A stretch of DNA of 64,000 bases from Tridacna crocea (taxonomy: Eukaryota; Mollusca; Bivalvia; Cardiida; Cardiidae), in the NCBI GenBank assembly GCA_943736015.1, contig OX031070.1, positions 42,060,173 through 42,124,172 of the forward strand, in the 5' to 3' direction. The translations under genes were made by a program, and so were the position numbers. Shown in pieces: positions 11,601 to 22,416 of the stretch. Position 1 is the stretch's first letter. Every line of letters begins with the position of its first letter. Under the pieces are notes generated by a model, which did not search any database, had not been told where the DNA came from, and saw nothing but the letters and a program-made list of their open reading frames with translations.

Positions 11601-14600
11601 TAAGAGTAGCAAAAGGTATCATCAAAGATTGCACAGGCTGACATGTATGAATACTTTTCTCAGATGCTCTAAGACAGCTTTATACTGGGCATGGTTCATA
11701 TGATTCCTTCCTGAGGGGCTTGGGGGTTCACAAGTTTAACATGGACATATATTATGAAAACCTAAAAAATCTTCTAAACTGAAATGAACTTCTAAACGGC
11801 CACTTTTGTTTCTCCTATAATTTGGAGCAAGTGTAAAAAATGTTAATAAAAACAAACTGTGACGTATATCTGGATGTCAGCCATAGTATTATGGTGAAAA
11901 GATTCCCGATTTTGCCAACAGAAGAACTCTCTTTTTCGAAAAAAGGAAAACTAGTTGATTGCGCATGCGTGGTGTTTACCAGCCAAAACAGTTTAAGAAA
12001 GAGAAGCATAAAATACTGAACTTTTGTAAGCAATAAGAAAAAAAAAACATGAAAATCATTCTGTGTGAAAAAAATGTTATCAGAAAAAACAAGCATGAAG
12101 TTTTCAAAAATTGATATTTCAGTTTACAATGTTAAGTGAATGGACGACGAATAAGTTGCTTCCGCTATAAAATTGAATGAATTATCTTCAGATTTTGGCT
12201 CAGGTATGTTCTCAGACCGGACAATTATTTTGCAAAAAATGAAACCAAATAACGCATCCCTTTAATAGGTAGCGGACACGAGAAAATGTCAATGGGAAAT
12301 TACAGCTTAAAAGTGGCGTTTAGAAGTTCGTTTCAGTGTAGTTCCTAAGGGCATACGGCTACTAAATTTGGTGCATAGCTTCATAAGTTCATCTAGTGGA
12401 CCAGTTCTGAGTTTGTTCAAAATTTAGCTCTTGAATTGAACTAAGACCTGCCTCTCATGTTTTACATTGGGGAAAATTTAAAAACTTCTCTCTTAATAAT
12501 CATACAGCCTAGACCTGTATTATTTGATTTGTGGCTATATCTTGTGGACCTGTACCAGGAATCAAATAATTCTAGTTCTGTGGTCAAAAAGTGCCTTACC
12601 CTAGGGTCACAACTTTCAAAGGGGCTGTTATAAGGAAGACTTTATAAATCTTCTTTTTTTGAAACCATTTGGCCTAGAATTGTAATGTTTGGTGTTTGTA
12701 CATGTTACTTACCCAGTGGAGCAATGCAGGGGCAATCATGGCCCTGTTGTTTGGTGTTTTACACTTTTTTCTACATTATTTCAATTATATCACAGCAGTA
12801 AGTGAACCTATGCATGCTTTCCTGGATTTTCCTGTTACCAGTAATGTGCACGACATTTCCCTTCATGTAAACTTTATCAAAACACTGTTCATCCCTGAGA
12901 GAATAATGAATCCTGTAGCAATGACAATGATCAATCCATCTGTAAAAATTTTGCTGAGTTTGGAATTGAAAGCAATCGCCGAGTTTCAAGCTCTGAATGT
13001 TAATCTTTTAGGTACAGGGCTTGATGGTTCAGTATTGAGATCAACGGTGTATAAAAAGGAAGGGGTCCAATTTCTTTTTCTTACTTTTTCTTACAGAAAC
13101 CCCATTTGGAAATCTGGATCAGACCTTAAGCTATTTCAAGGAGCTTGTCCTTTGCCATGCTGTAAATGTATGTATTATATGATGGATTTTTGCGTTGTAT
13201 TTAACCCTTTCCCACACAGGCCCTGGATTTTACGTGTCTGCAGTAAAAGTCTTTTGAAAACACTGTGGGAAAAGGAGAAATTGCTCGTAACGAGCAATTT
13301 CTCCTTTTCCCACAGTGTTTTCTACCCTTTTTGAGAACTTTCTGCCATCTAAAATTGTTGTCTGCAAATTCTTTCAGTTTGGAAGAGTCCAAAATTTGTG
13401 GTTTGGTAAAGGGTTAAGAGGGATTTTATTTACAGGCCATTTTAATACAATATGAAATTTCTTGTTTACGGATGTGTAGTTGTACAAAATGACACTTGAT
13501 GACTGTCTTATATCTTGCAGGAGTCAAGTTTTTGAAACATTTAGATAAAAAGCCAAGTTGCTGGTAAGAAATAATTTTTCCCCTGACCAGATTGTTTATA
13601 CATGCATTCAAGTATTAAAGATTAATTTATTTGATTATTTGGTGTACATAAAAAGGTTTGCATATGTGTCTTTGTGCATGCTCTGAGTAATTTCTTAGAA
13701 TGTCAGAGAGGATAATTGTCTGTTTTGGTGTTTGATCAAAATTTCTTATTTCAAGCCCAAAGCGAAGACTGTATTTTCACAAGTGGCACACAATCCCGAC
13801 TTATATCAATCCTGATAAAAAGGTTTTGAAAAATCCTTTGAAAAGGAGAAAATGCTGGTAATCAGAGTACATGTATATAAAAAGGTTTGCATATGTGTCT
13901 TTGTTCTTTGTTCTGGGGGTCATTACTTTCTTGAAGGAATTATAGAAAAAAAAATGTTTATCTTTTAGATTGAAATTTGTTGGCCAAGTATTACAATGTT
14001 TGGCTTTATTGGTTTTACTTAGTAGCCAGTGGAGCGATACAGGGCCATCTTGGTCCTCTTGTTTCTCTCTGGCTGTAGAGTTCTATCTTTAAATATACCA
14101 GATTGTTTTACCTAAAGCTAAGTCAAGGTCTGAGGTTTTGTTTGATTTTCTATTAGAGACCACCCCACAGTATAGAATTGTTTACCCCGGACCAAGTGAG
14201 GCTGATCACAGAGTATACAGTCAACACCTATTTCAGGCATTTCAAAATGTATAAGTATGCCTTTACCCCACTTGTAAGTATTAGTTTTCCCTGTAAATAA
14301 GTACATGTGAACCAAATAGTCCCATGTTTAACCCATTACCACACAGTCCCTCCTTTTGACGCCCCTGAAAAAGAAGCCTTTAGAAAACATTGTGAGAAAA
14401 GGAGAAAATGCTGGTAACCAGCATTTTCTCCTTTTCCCACAATGTTTTCTACCCTTCACAAAACTAATTTCAAATTTTCAGTCACTCTTATTTTGTCGTC
14501 TGCAAATGCTTTCAATTTGGACCAGTCTAAAATATTGTCGTTTGCTAATGGGTTGAATATCCCAGACACAGAAGACTCTTGAAAACATCACAGGAAAAAG

Positions 14601-17600
14601 GAGAAAATGCTGGTAACCAGCATTTTCTCCTTTTTCCTATGATGTTTTCTACGCTTCCAAAGAAAATACACTTTTGTAAGAAATTTCTAAATTGTGGGCT
14701 GCATATAATTATGCCAGTATTTCTGACAAGTCTAAAATACTGTTGAATGGCAAAGGATGAAGTTTTAGAGCTGAAATGAAATGGACGTTAGTTTTCTCTC
14801 TTATGTCTAACCATTTACTACTCAACAAAAAATATACTTTTCCAAATTCAAAGCATTTGCAGACTCTTGGAAAAGGAGAAAGTACTACTTACTATGTTAC
14901 AGGAGACCAATCCATGCATAGCTTCGTCCCGATTTAAATACAATACGTGACAACTCCATCGGAGAAATATCTCTTTGGCTCATTGGTTATGGTATTGGTA
15001 TTTTAATCCTTGAAAAAACGAGGTTATTTGTCCCTTCAAGGGTTCGAATCCCGCCGGATGAGATTTTTATTTGAGCTATGCATTTATTTGTTTTATTGTT
15101 ATGGACTTTGTTTGTAAGATGGGGCTCATCCGGGATTGGCTATCGAGCCATAAATCCCATTTGTTGTCCAAAAATTGGACTTTCTGCCTAATAAGGCTTT
15201 GCGTCATCAATAAATGATGACTTTAGGAGGGGGTGAGTTACAGGGGACCAGTCCCCCATGAATAGCTTCATCCCGATTTACATACAATACCTGGCAACTG
15301 TGTCGGAGAGATATCTCTTTGGCTCAGTGGTTATGGTATTGGTATTTTAATCCTTGAAAAACAAGGTTATTTGTCCCTTCAAGGGTTCGAATCCCGTCAG
15401 ATGCGTTTTGTATTCGAGCTATGCATTTATTTGTTCTTTGTTATGGACCTCGTTCGTAAGTACTAGTATTAACTCCTTATCCACATTGTTTTCAAAATGC
15501 TTCTTTCTCGGGGTCATTAAAATTCAGCATTGTGTGGTAGAGAGTAAACTTAATGGATTAATTCAACAGAATAGATCTAGGCAGAGACTGCATATGGAGT
15601 GCAACACGCGAAAAGGGTCACTCGGACATTTGCGTAAGGTGTCGTCTCTGATCAGCGTGTGCAGTCCGCACAGGCTAATCCGAAACGACACTTTACGATT
15701 TTATGTGATTTTCTGTTTTACGCTAGTTTACTGTAGCACAAAATCGAATGTAGTCGTAAAGTGCCGTCTCGGATTAGCCTGCGCGGACTGTGCAGGCTAA
15801 TCCGGGACGACACTTTACGCAAATGTCCGAATGCACTTTTTCGCGTGTTGCACTCCATATTTACAGCTCTCCTTTTGTTTTCAATGTGGACAGCTGATAG
15901 CAAAAAAAGGGGTCCTGGATGGCTTAGTGGTAGAATCTAGGATTTGTGATCTGGGTCTGTATTCACCATCCATTCATAAGAACATTCATGGTCTCAGTCT
16001 CCTGAATTTTCTAAATTTGAAAGTAACACAACTTCTGATGGGATAAGCCATTTGGTTAAGCGAATCAGAAGTTGTGTTGCTTTCAAATTTAGAAAATCTT
16101 GAAGAATAAGACTGGGAATATTCTTATAAATGGTTGGTGAATATGGGCCCTGGGGTTATTAGGTCCAGTCCTCACTTGTAGGACGATGTATTTTTATGCG
16201 AGTCTTCTGGGCAAGGCACTTCAGAACCCAAGCCTAGTACCAGTGAAACCAAGAACATTACACCATTAGGAGAGGACATTACACTTATGATAGCTATATG
16301 ACTGAAATGACAAGCCTGCAAAGCTCAGTCAGTAGAGTGTAGGACTCGTGATCAGGATGGTTTGGGTTTGATCCCCATGGATGGCCATCTGAAATTACTA
16401 ATAGTCTTTCAGACGAGACGTTAAACTGAGGTCCCATGTGACAGTGCAATCCTTAGACAACCAAAATTTTGGAAGAGACCTTTTAGAGTTAGGTGTTTAT
16501 TCAAAATTACAACTGTTGGACGTCTATGCTAAAACGCTAATGTAAAGCCTATATATACATGTATATATATAATTACTATTCTTTTTTTTCCCTTTTTTTT
16601 AAGGTGAGACTTGACCTGTCCATCTCCTATATTGGAATGCCAGCCACCCCAGCCCCATCTGAAGGTATGTTACAAACAGACATGTTTTTGTTCTGTAAAA
16701 TATGTCTCAGAGACCTTTTCAGTTAGGAAAAACATCTGACATATTGTTATTTCAAGGTTGTTTTTGCTAGAACATGTAACATAATAGCAGACAGTGAATT
16801 TCCAAGATCAAAATGCACGTTCTGTGCAGTTTGATCTTAATCTACACAGTCTGCAAAATCAACTTAAGTAGTTGTTGTGCTTTATAGGTTAAGACCCATG
16901 TCTGAAAAAAAAGTTTCTTTGGTCTGTAGCCACCAGCCATTCAATGTCCAATTCTACATTAGGTAATTCAGCTTCTGATTGGCTGAACCATTTTAGCCAA
17001 TCAAAAGTTCTGTTACTTTCAATTGTAGAAAATTCTTGTGAAAAGAGTTAGATTATTTTAAGAATGGTGATTGAATACGACTCTTATGCAATAACTCTCA
17101 GTACACCTTTCAAAACTTTGATGCAGCTGAGAAATAAAATTCCTGTCCCTCAGGCATCATAGACATGTACCACCCATTTCATTTGATTTGTGATTTAATA
17201 TCTGGGCTTAGTTGTAATTGTAAACAGAGGTGAAATCTCTCATAGAGAGTGTTTGACCCTTATTCCATAGCTACTCATTTCTACGCATTGCTTGTAGGAG
17301 CCTTTGGAAAATATTGTGGCAAAAGGTGAAATTGCTTGTGACAAGCAATATCACCTTTTGCCACAATGTTTGCTATGCTATCAAAAGCTGTCATATACAC
17401 AAAAGAAACAGCTTCATCCTTACTGTTATTTAGGGTCAATTAGAGATACCATAGAAATGCCTTACAGGGTAACTTATGGGGTAAAGGGTTAAGTTATAGA
17501 ACTTGTGTTGTTTGTGATATGAAAACAATGGGATTAAACTTCGATGTAAATCCTTTTGAAGGTGAAATTAAGAAAGTTGAGGATGAAAATCAGCTCTCTC

Positions 17601-20600
17601 TGCTCACTGTAACGGAAGGAGAAACTCCCAGAGATGACGCTTTGTGGGACTTCGGTAAAACATGTGCACATGCGTGTAACACACAAAGCATTTGTTCACT
17701 ACTGATTTGCTGAGATATCTGGAATTAGGGAATACAGAAATCTGGTTTGTCTGCGCATGTCATATTCTTTGAAGATTCGACTGTCTTATATGACACATCA
17801 CTAGCCCCGAAAGCGGGCAGACTGTAATATTATGCTCTATAAAGTAGTAAGGTAGAAAATAGCTTTTATTAATACGTTTGAGGAGAAATGAGACCTGCTT
17901 TAGCTCCAGATTTCTCTAAAATGCTGATCATAGCTGAGTGAATAGCACAAAGTAGCGTTTTATTGAGTAAACCTTTATTTTAGTTTTAAAGTAACGGTTG
18001 TCGCGTAGGAAAATGGTTCGGCTCTGTACCCAGGATGCCCAAATTAGATAGATGAGTATTTATAGAACGCCATCTAGCGGGAGATAATGCAGAAATCTGT
18101 AAGATGTATTGTGGGACATGAATGAAACATGTGAACATTAGTATAACAGTCATAAGAAAGCACATTGTACATAAGGTTTTCAGCACTAAGTACAGTGCAT
18201 TGGGGGAGCTTGGTTAGATATTTATAACTTTTTATCAAACAACAAAATTTTAGATTTGTCCTAATTGAAAACATTTGCAGACTACAAATTAAACATGAAT
18301 CAAAAATGAAAATTTGTTTTGGGAAAGGTAAAAACAAGGTAAGAAAAGGAGGAAATGCTGGGTACCAGCATTTTCTCCTTTTCCTACAATGTTTTCAAAA
18401 GGCTTCTTTCTCAGGGTCGTTAAAGGTCTGGATTGTGTGATAAAAGGTTAAAAGAGTGCAACATATAGTGAACTTAGGTGAAACAAGTCGTTGTGGCAAA
18501 AGGTGACATTGCTCATCATGAGCAATTTCACCTTTTGCCACAATGTTTTCCAAAGGCTCCTACAAGCATTGCATGCATAGAAATGAGTATTTATGGAGTA
18601 AAGGGTTAAGCAATAGAAAAATATCCAGATTTTTAAAGTATACATTTTCCCCGGAGTTGCTAAAACTTGCAATTATGTGTGGTGACATGTTAAAAAGAGT
18701 CTGAAAATTGTACATCAGAAATATGGGCTCAACTCTTTACCAAACAATATTTTAGGCTTGTCCAAATTGAAAGCATTTGCATACGACAAAATAAAAGTGA
18801 CTGAAAATTTGAAATTTATTTTGTGAAGGGTAGAAAACATTTTGGGAAAAGGAAAAAATGCTGGTTACCAGCATTTTTTCCTTTTCCCATAATGTTTTCT
18901 AAAGGCTTCTTTCTCAGGGTCGTCAAAAGTAGGGATTGTGTGGTAATGGGTTAAAGTTATTTTTCCCCAACCATAAAATGGGATTTCAAAGGCGGTGATG
19001 GGACATGCATTTTTCTCTACAGCAATCTGCTATTGTGCACCATTTCCATTTTCTATAAAGAGTGTATAATACTTTGATGTAGTTGTTTGTATAAATAGCT
19101 TTTGTTCACATCAGGTTTGAATTTCAGAATCTTTGCATTGACGCGAAATCTAAAAATACCTGAAGAGGCTACATAGCCTTTTAAAGGAACACCATCAAAA
19201 AAATTCTTTTTTTGTAATTTTGTGATTCTTATTCATTGGTGATATGTATTGTTTTTTCATGTAAATTTCAGTGATATTTATATTCATATATATTTAAATT
19301 TAGTGGAAGTGAAATTTCTAAATACCCACCTTTAATGTATAAGTTGTCTTTTTGACAACTTTTCCTAGTTTGAGGTATGTATCCTAAGTAGGCTAATTAC
19401 AGATATATTATGAAATGTCAAGATTTTGAACGAGAATAATGGCATCAATAAGGCAAGGGCAATGACGCAACCTCAAACCTTTTTACGAAAACAGCCCAGC
19501 TAAAAATGTTGCCTTGATACCTTTTGACCATTTACCAAACAATCCCTGGATTTTACGACCCTGTGATGGAAACCTTTTGAAAACTGCGGGAAAAGGAGAA
19601 ACTGCTGGTAACCATAATTGCCTCCTTTTCGAACAGTGTTTTCTACCCAGCTGGAAACAAATTTAAGTTTTTGAGTAATGTATATTTTATTACCTGCAAG
19701 TGCTTTCAATTTGGACCTGTATAGAATTTTTTAATTTGGTAAAGAGTTAAATGTCTGCATTTAGAAATCAAGTTCATGTTTGAATTGATTAATCAATTTT
19801 TTTTTTCTAAATTTTACACAATGAGGTAATTTTATCATTCATTCGACCTTCATTGCAGACAATTCAAAAAGGAAACTATTCAGCATCTGAAAGTATTGGT
19901 GTATTCAGATGTTGGGTATGTGCGTATATCGGGCACCAGTTGTAGATCATTTGACTTTTTGTTTTCTTAAAGCTGACGACCAGGAAGGAGAGGCAGGTGC
20001 AGAAGCTGATGCTAATCAAGAAGAAATGCCGGCTGAAATAGAAACACATAAAACACCCGAGCCAGGTAAACTATTTGGCCTTCAACAGGCGAAAAGGGAC
20101 ATTCAAACATTTGTGTAAAGTGTTGTCTCGGATCAGCCTGCACAGGCCGCGCAGGCTAATCCAAGATGGCACTTTCCATTTTAATGTAATTTTCTGTTTT
20201 CCGCAAGTCTACTGTGGCAAAAAATCTAATGTAATCGTAAAGTGCCGTCTCGGATTAGCCTGCGCGGACTGCGCAGGCTGATCCGAGATGACACTTTACG
20301 CAAATATCCGAATGTCCCTTTTAGCATCTTGCAGGCCATTTTGTTTCAATATAAATGATCCATACCCATTTCAATCTACTTGTTTACCAAACTAAAATTT
20401 TAATCACGCCTATATTGAAAAGCATCTACAGAAAACGAGTTCACACAGATTCAATGCAATTTGTCTCAAAAAAGGTAAAACATGGAAACAGGAAAGAATG
20501 CAGCCTATCACTGTTTTCTCTTTTCCCACAAAGTCTTCTGTCTTAGGTGTGGTCTCAGTGGCTACATATTTCAATACCTGGGAACAGGTATCAACTTTGA

Positions 20601-21259
20601 CATTGTTCCTTGGCCCACAAACTCAGCATGAGGACTTGTGTAGTTCCTAGGAAGTAGAATCAAGAGAGATTCTTCTAGGTTGCAGGAACTTGTTTCTTGA
20701 CCTAAATAAAATACATGTAAATATGTTTAAATCTTTACCAGACAATAAAATTACAATTGAAAGCATTAATTTTCTAGATAACAAAATTAATGTGAATCAA
20801 AAATTGAAATTTGATTTGTTGAAAACATTGCGGGAAAAGGAGAAAATGCTGGTTAGCAGCATTTTCTCCTTTTTTGCACAAGGTTTTCAAAAGGCTTCTT
20901 TCTAAGGGTCATTGAAAGTCAGTATTGTTTGGTAAAGAGTTAAACTAGAGTTGTACATACAGGTTTCTCTGGGGAAAGGTTACATTATGACCATGTACAT
21001 GTAGTTTGGGGGTCAGTTGGTCAAATAGGAAGTCATTTGTGCTAATTTTTTTCAAATTTCAGAAGAATCAGAGGCCAGAAAGGAGTTAAGAAGTATGATA
21101 CAGTCATTCCTCACAGATGAAATAAAGAAAATGAAAACTTCCATGGATGAACAATTAAAGTCTACTGAGAATCTTCTTAATAAAAAGCTAGATGTTGTTG
21201 AAGGGGGTGGGACCAAAAAAGGTGGGAGGAGTTCTGCAAAAGGTGGCAAGAAAAAGTGA
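8446..21259 (+). CDS. CFAP119: CFAP119 (CCDC189)-like cilia/flagella-associated protein, 8 exons
   Basis: Joined exons 8446-8604, 9910-10007, 11020-11189, 13097-13167, 14157-14273, 16604-16664, 19973-20065 and 21063-21259 give one open frame of 321 residues plus stop. Recognition rests on the conserved central block, as I recall the vertebrate protein: YYYTLQFARENKFTKEQ (about 108-124), CIETPFGN (141-148), LCHAVNRPPHSIELF (161-175), NTYFRHFKMYKYAFTP (189-204) and VRLDLSISYIGMP (206-218). After it come an acidic linker (226-260), a helical segment and a Gly/Lys-rich basic C-terminus. In mouse the family is needed for the sperm flagellum, so an axonemal role is inferred. The ATG at 8446 gives a start MSEIY; an in-frame ATG at 8392 would add 18 residues and cannot be excluded. 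The first intron has a GC donor. An ATTAAA lies ~95 bases past the stop. Introns are filled with TH elements and SINEs. It converges with RAD51C. Confidence 0.87.
8997..9191 (+). repeat. TH-A lacking the left hairpin arm
   Basis: AGCCTTTTAACCAGCATTTT shows the arm deletion; both TTAA ends are intact. Confidence 0.9.
9188..9567 (+). repeat. TH fragments flanking unrelated DNA
   Basis: A hairpin remnant at 9190-9255 and a terminal arm at 9520-9567 sit around ~260 bases that include an imperfect inverted repeat (GAAATTGATG / CATCAATTTC). Confidence 0.5.
9588..9808 (-). repeat. TH-A, eroded ends
   Basis: Central palindrome at about 9700-9762, 100 bases before CFAP119 exon 2. Confidence 0.85.
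9910..10007 (+). CDS. CFAP119: CFAP119 exon 2
   Basis: Acceptor TTATTTCAG, donor GTAAGT. It encodes PRNHKAKVSVWADLTVDD and onward, then NADHIK, and leaves AT of a split Met codon. Confidence 0.85.
10261..10300 (-). repeat. 'GGGGGGCTTAATGCAT' host repeat, empty copy
   Basis: On the minus strand it reads AGGCAAAAGAGGGTTTAATG then CATTTCTGTGATG. The TTAA here is uninterrupted; compare the filled copies at 11244, 38780 and 63155. Confidence 0.7.
10402..10520 (+). repeat. TH deletion derivative without hairpin
   Basis: TTTAACCCTTTACTAAAACA start, and TTTTGTCATTTGGTAAAG end. Confidence 0.6.
10534..10935 (+). repeat. two consecutive TH-A copies
   Basis: The first copy (10534-10754) has a shortened left arm. 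The second (from 10753) lacks most of the left arm and its right end. Exon 3 of CFAP119 follows at 11020. Confidence 0.85.
11020..11189 (+). CDS. CFAP119: CFAP119 exon 3
   Basis: Acceptor TTTATCAG, donor GTATGA. It encodes VLADIFHLDDHKTSLK and the well-conserved YYYTLQF...EQTSAFFSIIKKTH block, ending ATT G|. Confidence 0.9.
11244..11473 (-). repeat. TH-A inserted in the GGGGGGCTTAATGCAT host repeat
   Basis: The left flank CTAAATGGGGC and right flank TGCATCCAGGTGATGC join across one TTAA. Arms carry the matched GTAGG / CCTAC change. Confidence 0.92.
11474..13096. other. CFAP119 intron with relic repeats
   Basis: Holds the rest of the host repeat (to ~11700), a diverged relative of the 40340-41210 repeat (about 12340-12735) and a reverse type 2 SINE scrap (about 12735-12935). 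Nothing recognisable at 11700-12340. Confidence 0.5.
13097..13167 (+). CDS. CFAP119: CFAP119 exon 4
   Basis: Acceptor TTCTTACAG, donor GTATGT. It encodes (E)TPFGNLDQTLSYFKELV then LCHAVN, phase 0 at its end. Confidence 0.9.
13201..13417 (+). repeat. TH-B with the GCTCGTAACGAGC core
   Basis: A perfect palindrome is built on AAATTGCTCG / CGAGCAATTT with ACTGTGGG / CCCACAGT arms. Confidence 0.93.
13788..13868 (+). repeat. TH truncated after the left arm
   Basis: ACACAATCCCGACTTATATC to GGAGAAAATGCTGGTAA; the rest is missing. Confidence 0.6.
13900..14065 (+). repeat. single unit of the 40340-41210 repeat
   Basis: TGGCCAAGTATTACAATGTT and GGAGCGATACAGGGCCATCT match the end of the intron 2 array of PPM1. 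Confidence 0.7.
14157..14273 (+). CDS. CFAP119: CFAP119 exon 5
   Basis: Acceptor TTCTATTAG, donor GTAAGT. It holds 39 codons: RPPHSIELFTPDQVRLITE then YTVNTYFRHFKMYKYAFTPL. Confidence 0.92.
14328..14556 (+). repeat. TH-A
   Basis: TTAACCCATTACCACACAGT ... TTTGCTAATGGGTTGA, 55 bases after CFAP119 exon 5. Confidence 0.93.
14565..14895 (+). repeat. TH degenerate copy and fragment
   Basis: The copy at 14565-14762 keeps a mirrored arm change (CATCACAGG / CCTATGATG). A truncated piece at 14810-14895 ends where the SINE array starts. Confidence 0.7.
14899..15239 (+). repeat. tRNA-derived SINE (type 1), tandem unit 1
   Basis: A box TGGCTCATTGG at 14976-14986 and B box GGTTCGAATCC at 15041-15051; the unit repeats at 15240. 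Box spacing (65) is wider than in a true tRNA. Confidence 0.8.
15240..15470 (+). repeat. tRNA-derived SINE (type 1), tandem unit 2
   Basis: A box TGGCTCAGTGG at 15320-15330 and B box GGTTCGAATCC at 15384-15394; begins CAGGGGACCAGTCCCCC. Confidence 0.8.
15580..15866. repeat. foldback element with CACAGGCTAATCC arms
   Basis: Left ATATGGAGTGCAACACGCGA and right TCGCGTGTTGCACTCCATAT are exact inverses. Inner blocks of CGACACTTTACG and GCAGGCTAATCC repeat in both senses. Confidence 0.92.
15955..16155. repeat. CACCAACC foldback element
   Basis: CTGTATTCACCATCCATTCA mirrored by AAATGGTTGGTGAATATGGG; inner AACACAACTTCTGAT / ATCAGAAGTTGTGTT. Confidence 0.88.
16310..16470 (+). repeat. tRNA-derived SINE (type 5)
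   Basis: GCTCAGTCAGTAGAGTGTAG (A box), GGTTTGATCCCCATGGAT (B box), and the common metazoan SINE segment GACGAGACGTTAAACTGAGG. Confidence 0.75.
16604..16664 (+). CDS. CFAP119: CFAP119 exon 6
   Basis: It follows a long pyrimidine tract ending AAG; the donor is GTATGT. It encodes VRLDLSISYIGMPATPAPSE plus the first base of the next codon. Confidence 0.9.
16930..17095. repeat. CACCAACC foldback, eroded
   Basis: Core CAGCTTCTGATTGGCTGAAC against GCCAATCAAAAGTTCTGTTA. Confidence 0.7.
17253..17492 (+). repeat. TH-C
   Basis: ATTGTGGCAAAAGGTGAAAT / ATATCACCTTTTGCCACAAT arms; right part GGGTCAATTAGAGATACC and end GGGGTAAAGGGTTAA. Confidence 0.93.
17745..18088 (+). repeat. 'TCTTCGAAGATTCGAC' element, copy 3
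   Basis: TGTCTGCGCATGTCATATTC at left and GCCATCTAGCGGGAGATAAT at right. Confidence 0.87.
18226..18451 (-). repeat. TH-A
   Basis: ACTTTTTATCAAACAACAAA ... TGATAAAAGGTTAA; centre GGGTACC. Confidence 0.88.
18478..18609 (-). repeat. TH-C, left half lost
   Basis: GTTGTGGCAAAAGGTGACAT hairpin, then GAGTATTTATGGAGTAAAGG and GTTAA. Confidence 0.85.
18729..18954 (-). repeat. TH-A
   Basis: Arms AAGGAAAAAATGCTGG / CCAGCATTTTTTCCTT share a private A/T pair. Confidence 0.92.
19120..19345 (-). repeat. AGGTGG element fragment
   Basis: GAGGCTACATAGCCTTTTAA through ATACCCACCTTTAA, matching the last ~220 bases of 43648-44208. Confidence 0.8.
19527..19750 (+). repeat. TH-B, diverged
   Basis: ACCAAACAATCCCTGGATTT start; right hairpin arm damaged; ends TTTGGTAAAGAGTTAA. 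Confidence 0.85.
19973..20065 (+). CDS. CFAP119: CFAP119 exon 7
   Basis: Acceptor TTCTTAAAG, donor GTAAAC. It encodes an acidic stretch ADDQEGEAGAEADANQEE then MPAEIETHKTPEP. The donor is followed within ~10 bases by a foldback repeat. Confidence 0.85.
20085..20345. repeat. foldback element with CACAGGCTAATCC arms, copy 2
   Basis: GGCCTTCAACAGGCGAAAAG at left against TTTAGCATCTTGCAGGCCAT at right, with CGCAGGCTAATCC blocks inside. It begins 20 bases after CFAP119 exon 7. Confidence 0.88.
20382..20545 (-). repeat. TH truncated by a SINE
   Basis: ACCAAACTAAAATTTTAATC start; the right arm stops at TCCCACAAAGTCTTCTGTC. Confidence 0.65.
20556..20735 (+). repeat. SINE (type 3), 5'-eroded
   Basis: TGTGTAGTTCCTAGGAAGTA and GAATCAAGAGAGATTCTTCT match 43453-43650 and 49440-49660. 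Confidence 0.75.
20727..20943 (-). repeat. TH-A
   Basis: TTAAATCTTTACCAGACAAT ... TGTTTGGTAAAGAGTTAA, ~120 bases before CFAP119 exon 8. Confidence 0.88.
21063..21259 (+). CDS. CFAP119: CFAP119 exon 8 (terminal)
   Basis: Acceptor CAAATTTCAG. It encodes a helical segment RKELRSMIQSFLTDEIKKMK and a basic tail GGKKK, then TGA at 21257-21259. Confidence 0.88.
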
Positions 21260-21354
21260 AGTCTTGGTTTCATTAATTGAGTGACACTTGTGCATAAATT
21301 GTTGTTAAATAATGAAAATTGTTTTGTACATTATTGTAAAAATCTGTATATAGA

Positions 21355-21360
21355 ATTAAA
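21355..21360 (+). promoter_or_regulatory. probable CFAP119 polyadenylation signal ATTAAA
   Basis: ATTAAA lies 96 bases after the CFAP119 stop, just before a TH copy at 21394. It is the commonest variant of AATAAA. Position is the only support. Confidence 0.5.
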
Positions 21361-21393
21361 AACTTTTCTTACATTAGAATGACTATATAATGT

Positions 21394-21606
21394 TTAACTA
21401 TCATACCACAATGGTTTAATTTGTTATGGGAGTGGTCCAAATTGAAAGCATTTGGAGATGATTCAAATGTAGCTGGAATTATAACTTGTTTGGTTGTGAA
21501 ACGGTAGAAAACATTGTGAGTAAAGGAGAAAATGCTGATTACAAATATTTTCTCCTTTTCACACAATCTTTTCACTAAAACTCAATATAGTGGTGTAAAG
21601 GGTTAA
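21394..21606 (-). repeat. TH-A, diverged
   Basis: TTAACTATCATACCACAATG ... GGTGTAAAGGGTTAA; lies just beyond the CFAP119 poly(A) signal. Confidence 0.85.
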
Positions 21607-21762
21607 CCTTTTGACTCCAAAACAAAACCAAAAAAAAAGATTCATTTTCAGTCTAAAAATACACAGTAACAGTTTTTGCCAGAATATCTGGAAATATTTC
21701 ATTCAGTGCAGATCACAGATTAGACACCATTACTAGTGCAGCCTGATTAACAAAGGCATGAA

Positions 21763-22187
21763 CCTTTTACAAAATAACAAAATTTTAGATCTGACCAAAT
21801 TAAAAGCATTTGCAGACAAAAAGACAGAGGTTGTTATAGCAAGGAAACTTGTGAGAAAAGAATAAAACGCTTATTACCAGTATTTTCTCCTTTTCCCACA
21901 AGGTTATCAGAGGCCTTTCTAATTAGGGTCATTAAAGCTCTGAATTGTGTGGAAGTGGGTCTACAGCTATCTTCAGCATACAAAAAGTTATTGAACTCTA
22001 TACTCCACAAAATTTTACGTTCCACCATACTGAAAGCAACAACAGATGAAAAATTGAACATGGTACAAACATCAGACATGTTTTTGAAAAGTAAAAAAAA
22101 AAACATCATGGGATATGGAGAAATATTTTCAAAGTGGTTTCCCTTTTTTTCCCCCATGTTTCCAACAGCTCTGTTCCACAGGGATAT
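21763..22187 (-). repeat. two degenerate TH copies
   Basis: 21763-21962 keeps TATTTTCTCCTTTTCCCACA. 21985-22187 keeps CAAAATTTTACG and a damaged core. Confidence 0.65.
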
Positions 22188-22416
22188 TAACCCTTTACAA
22201 AATGACAAAAGGTCAGACTGGTCCAAATTCAAAGCATTTACAGTAAGCAATAAAAACATTACTCAAAAAATTGAAATTTGTTTCCAGCAGGATAGAAAAC
22301 ATTGTGGGAAAAGGAGAAAATGATGGTTACCAGCATTTTCTCCTTTTCCCACAATGTTTTTAAAAGGCTTCTATCTCAGGGTCGTAACAACCAGGAATTG
22401 TTTGGTAAAGGATGAA
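22187..22416 (-). repeat. TH-A
   Basis: TTAACCCTTTACAAAATGAC start; the palindrome near 22300 has one arm substitution (GATGG). Confidence 0.9.

Noticed and set aside
12696..13334. 212-codon + strand frame
   Set aside because: It runs through a SINE scrap, the true CFAP119 exon 4 in another frame, and a TH hairpin.
15306..15400. Possible functional tRNA gene
   Set aside because: A and B boxes are present, but spacing, stem pairing and the tandem SINE context do not fit a working tRNA.
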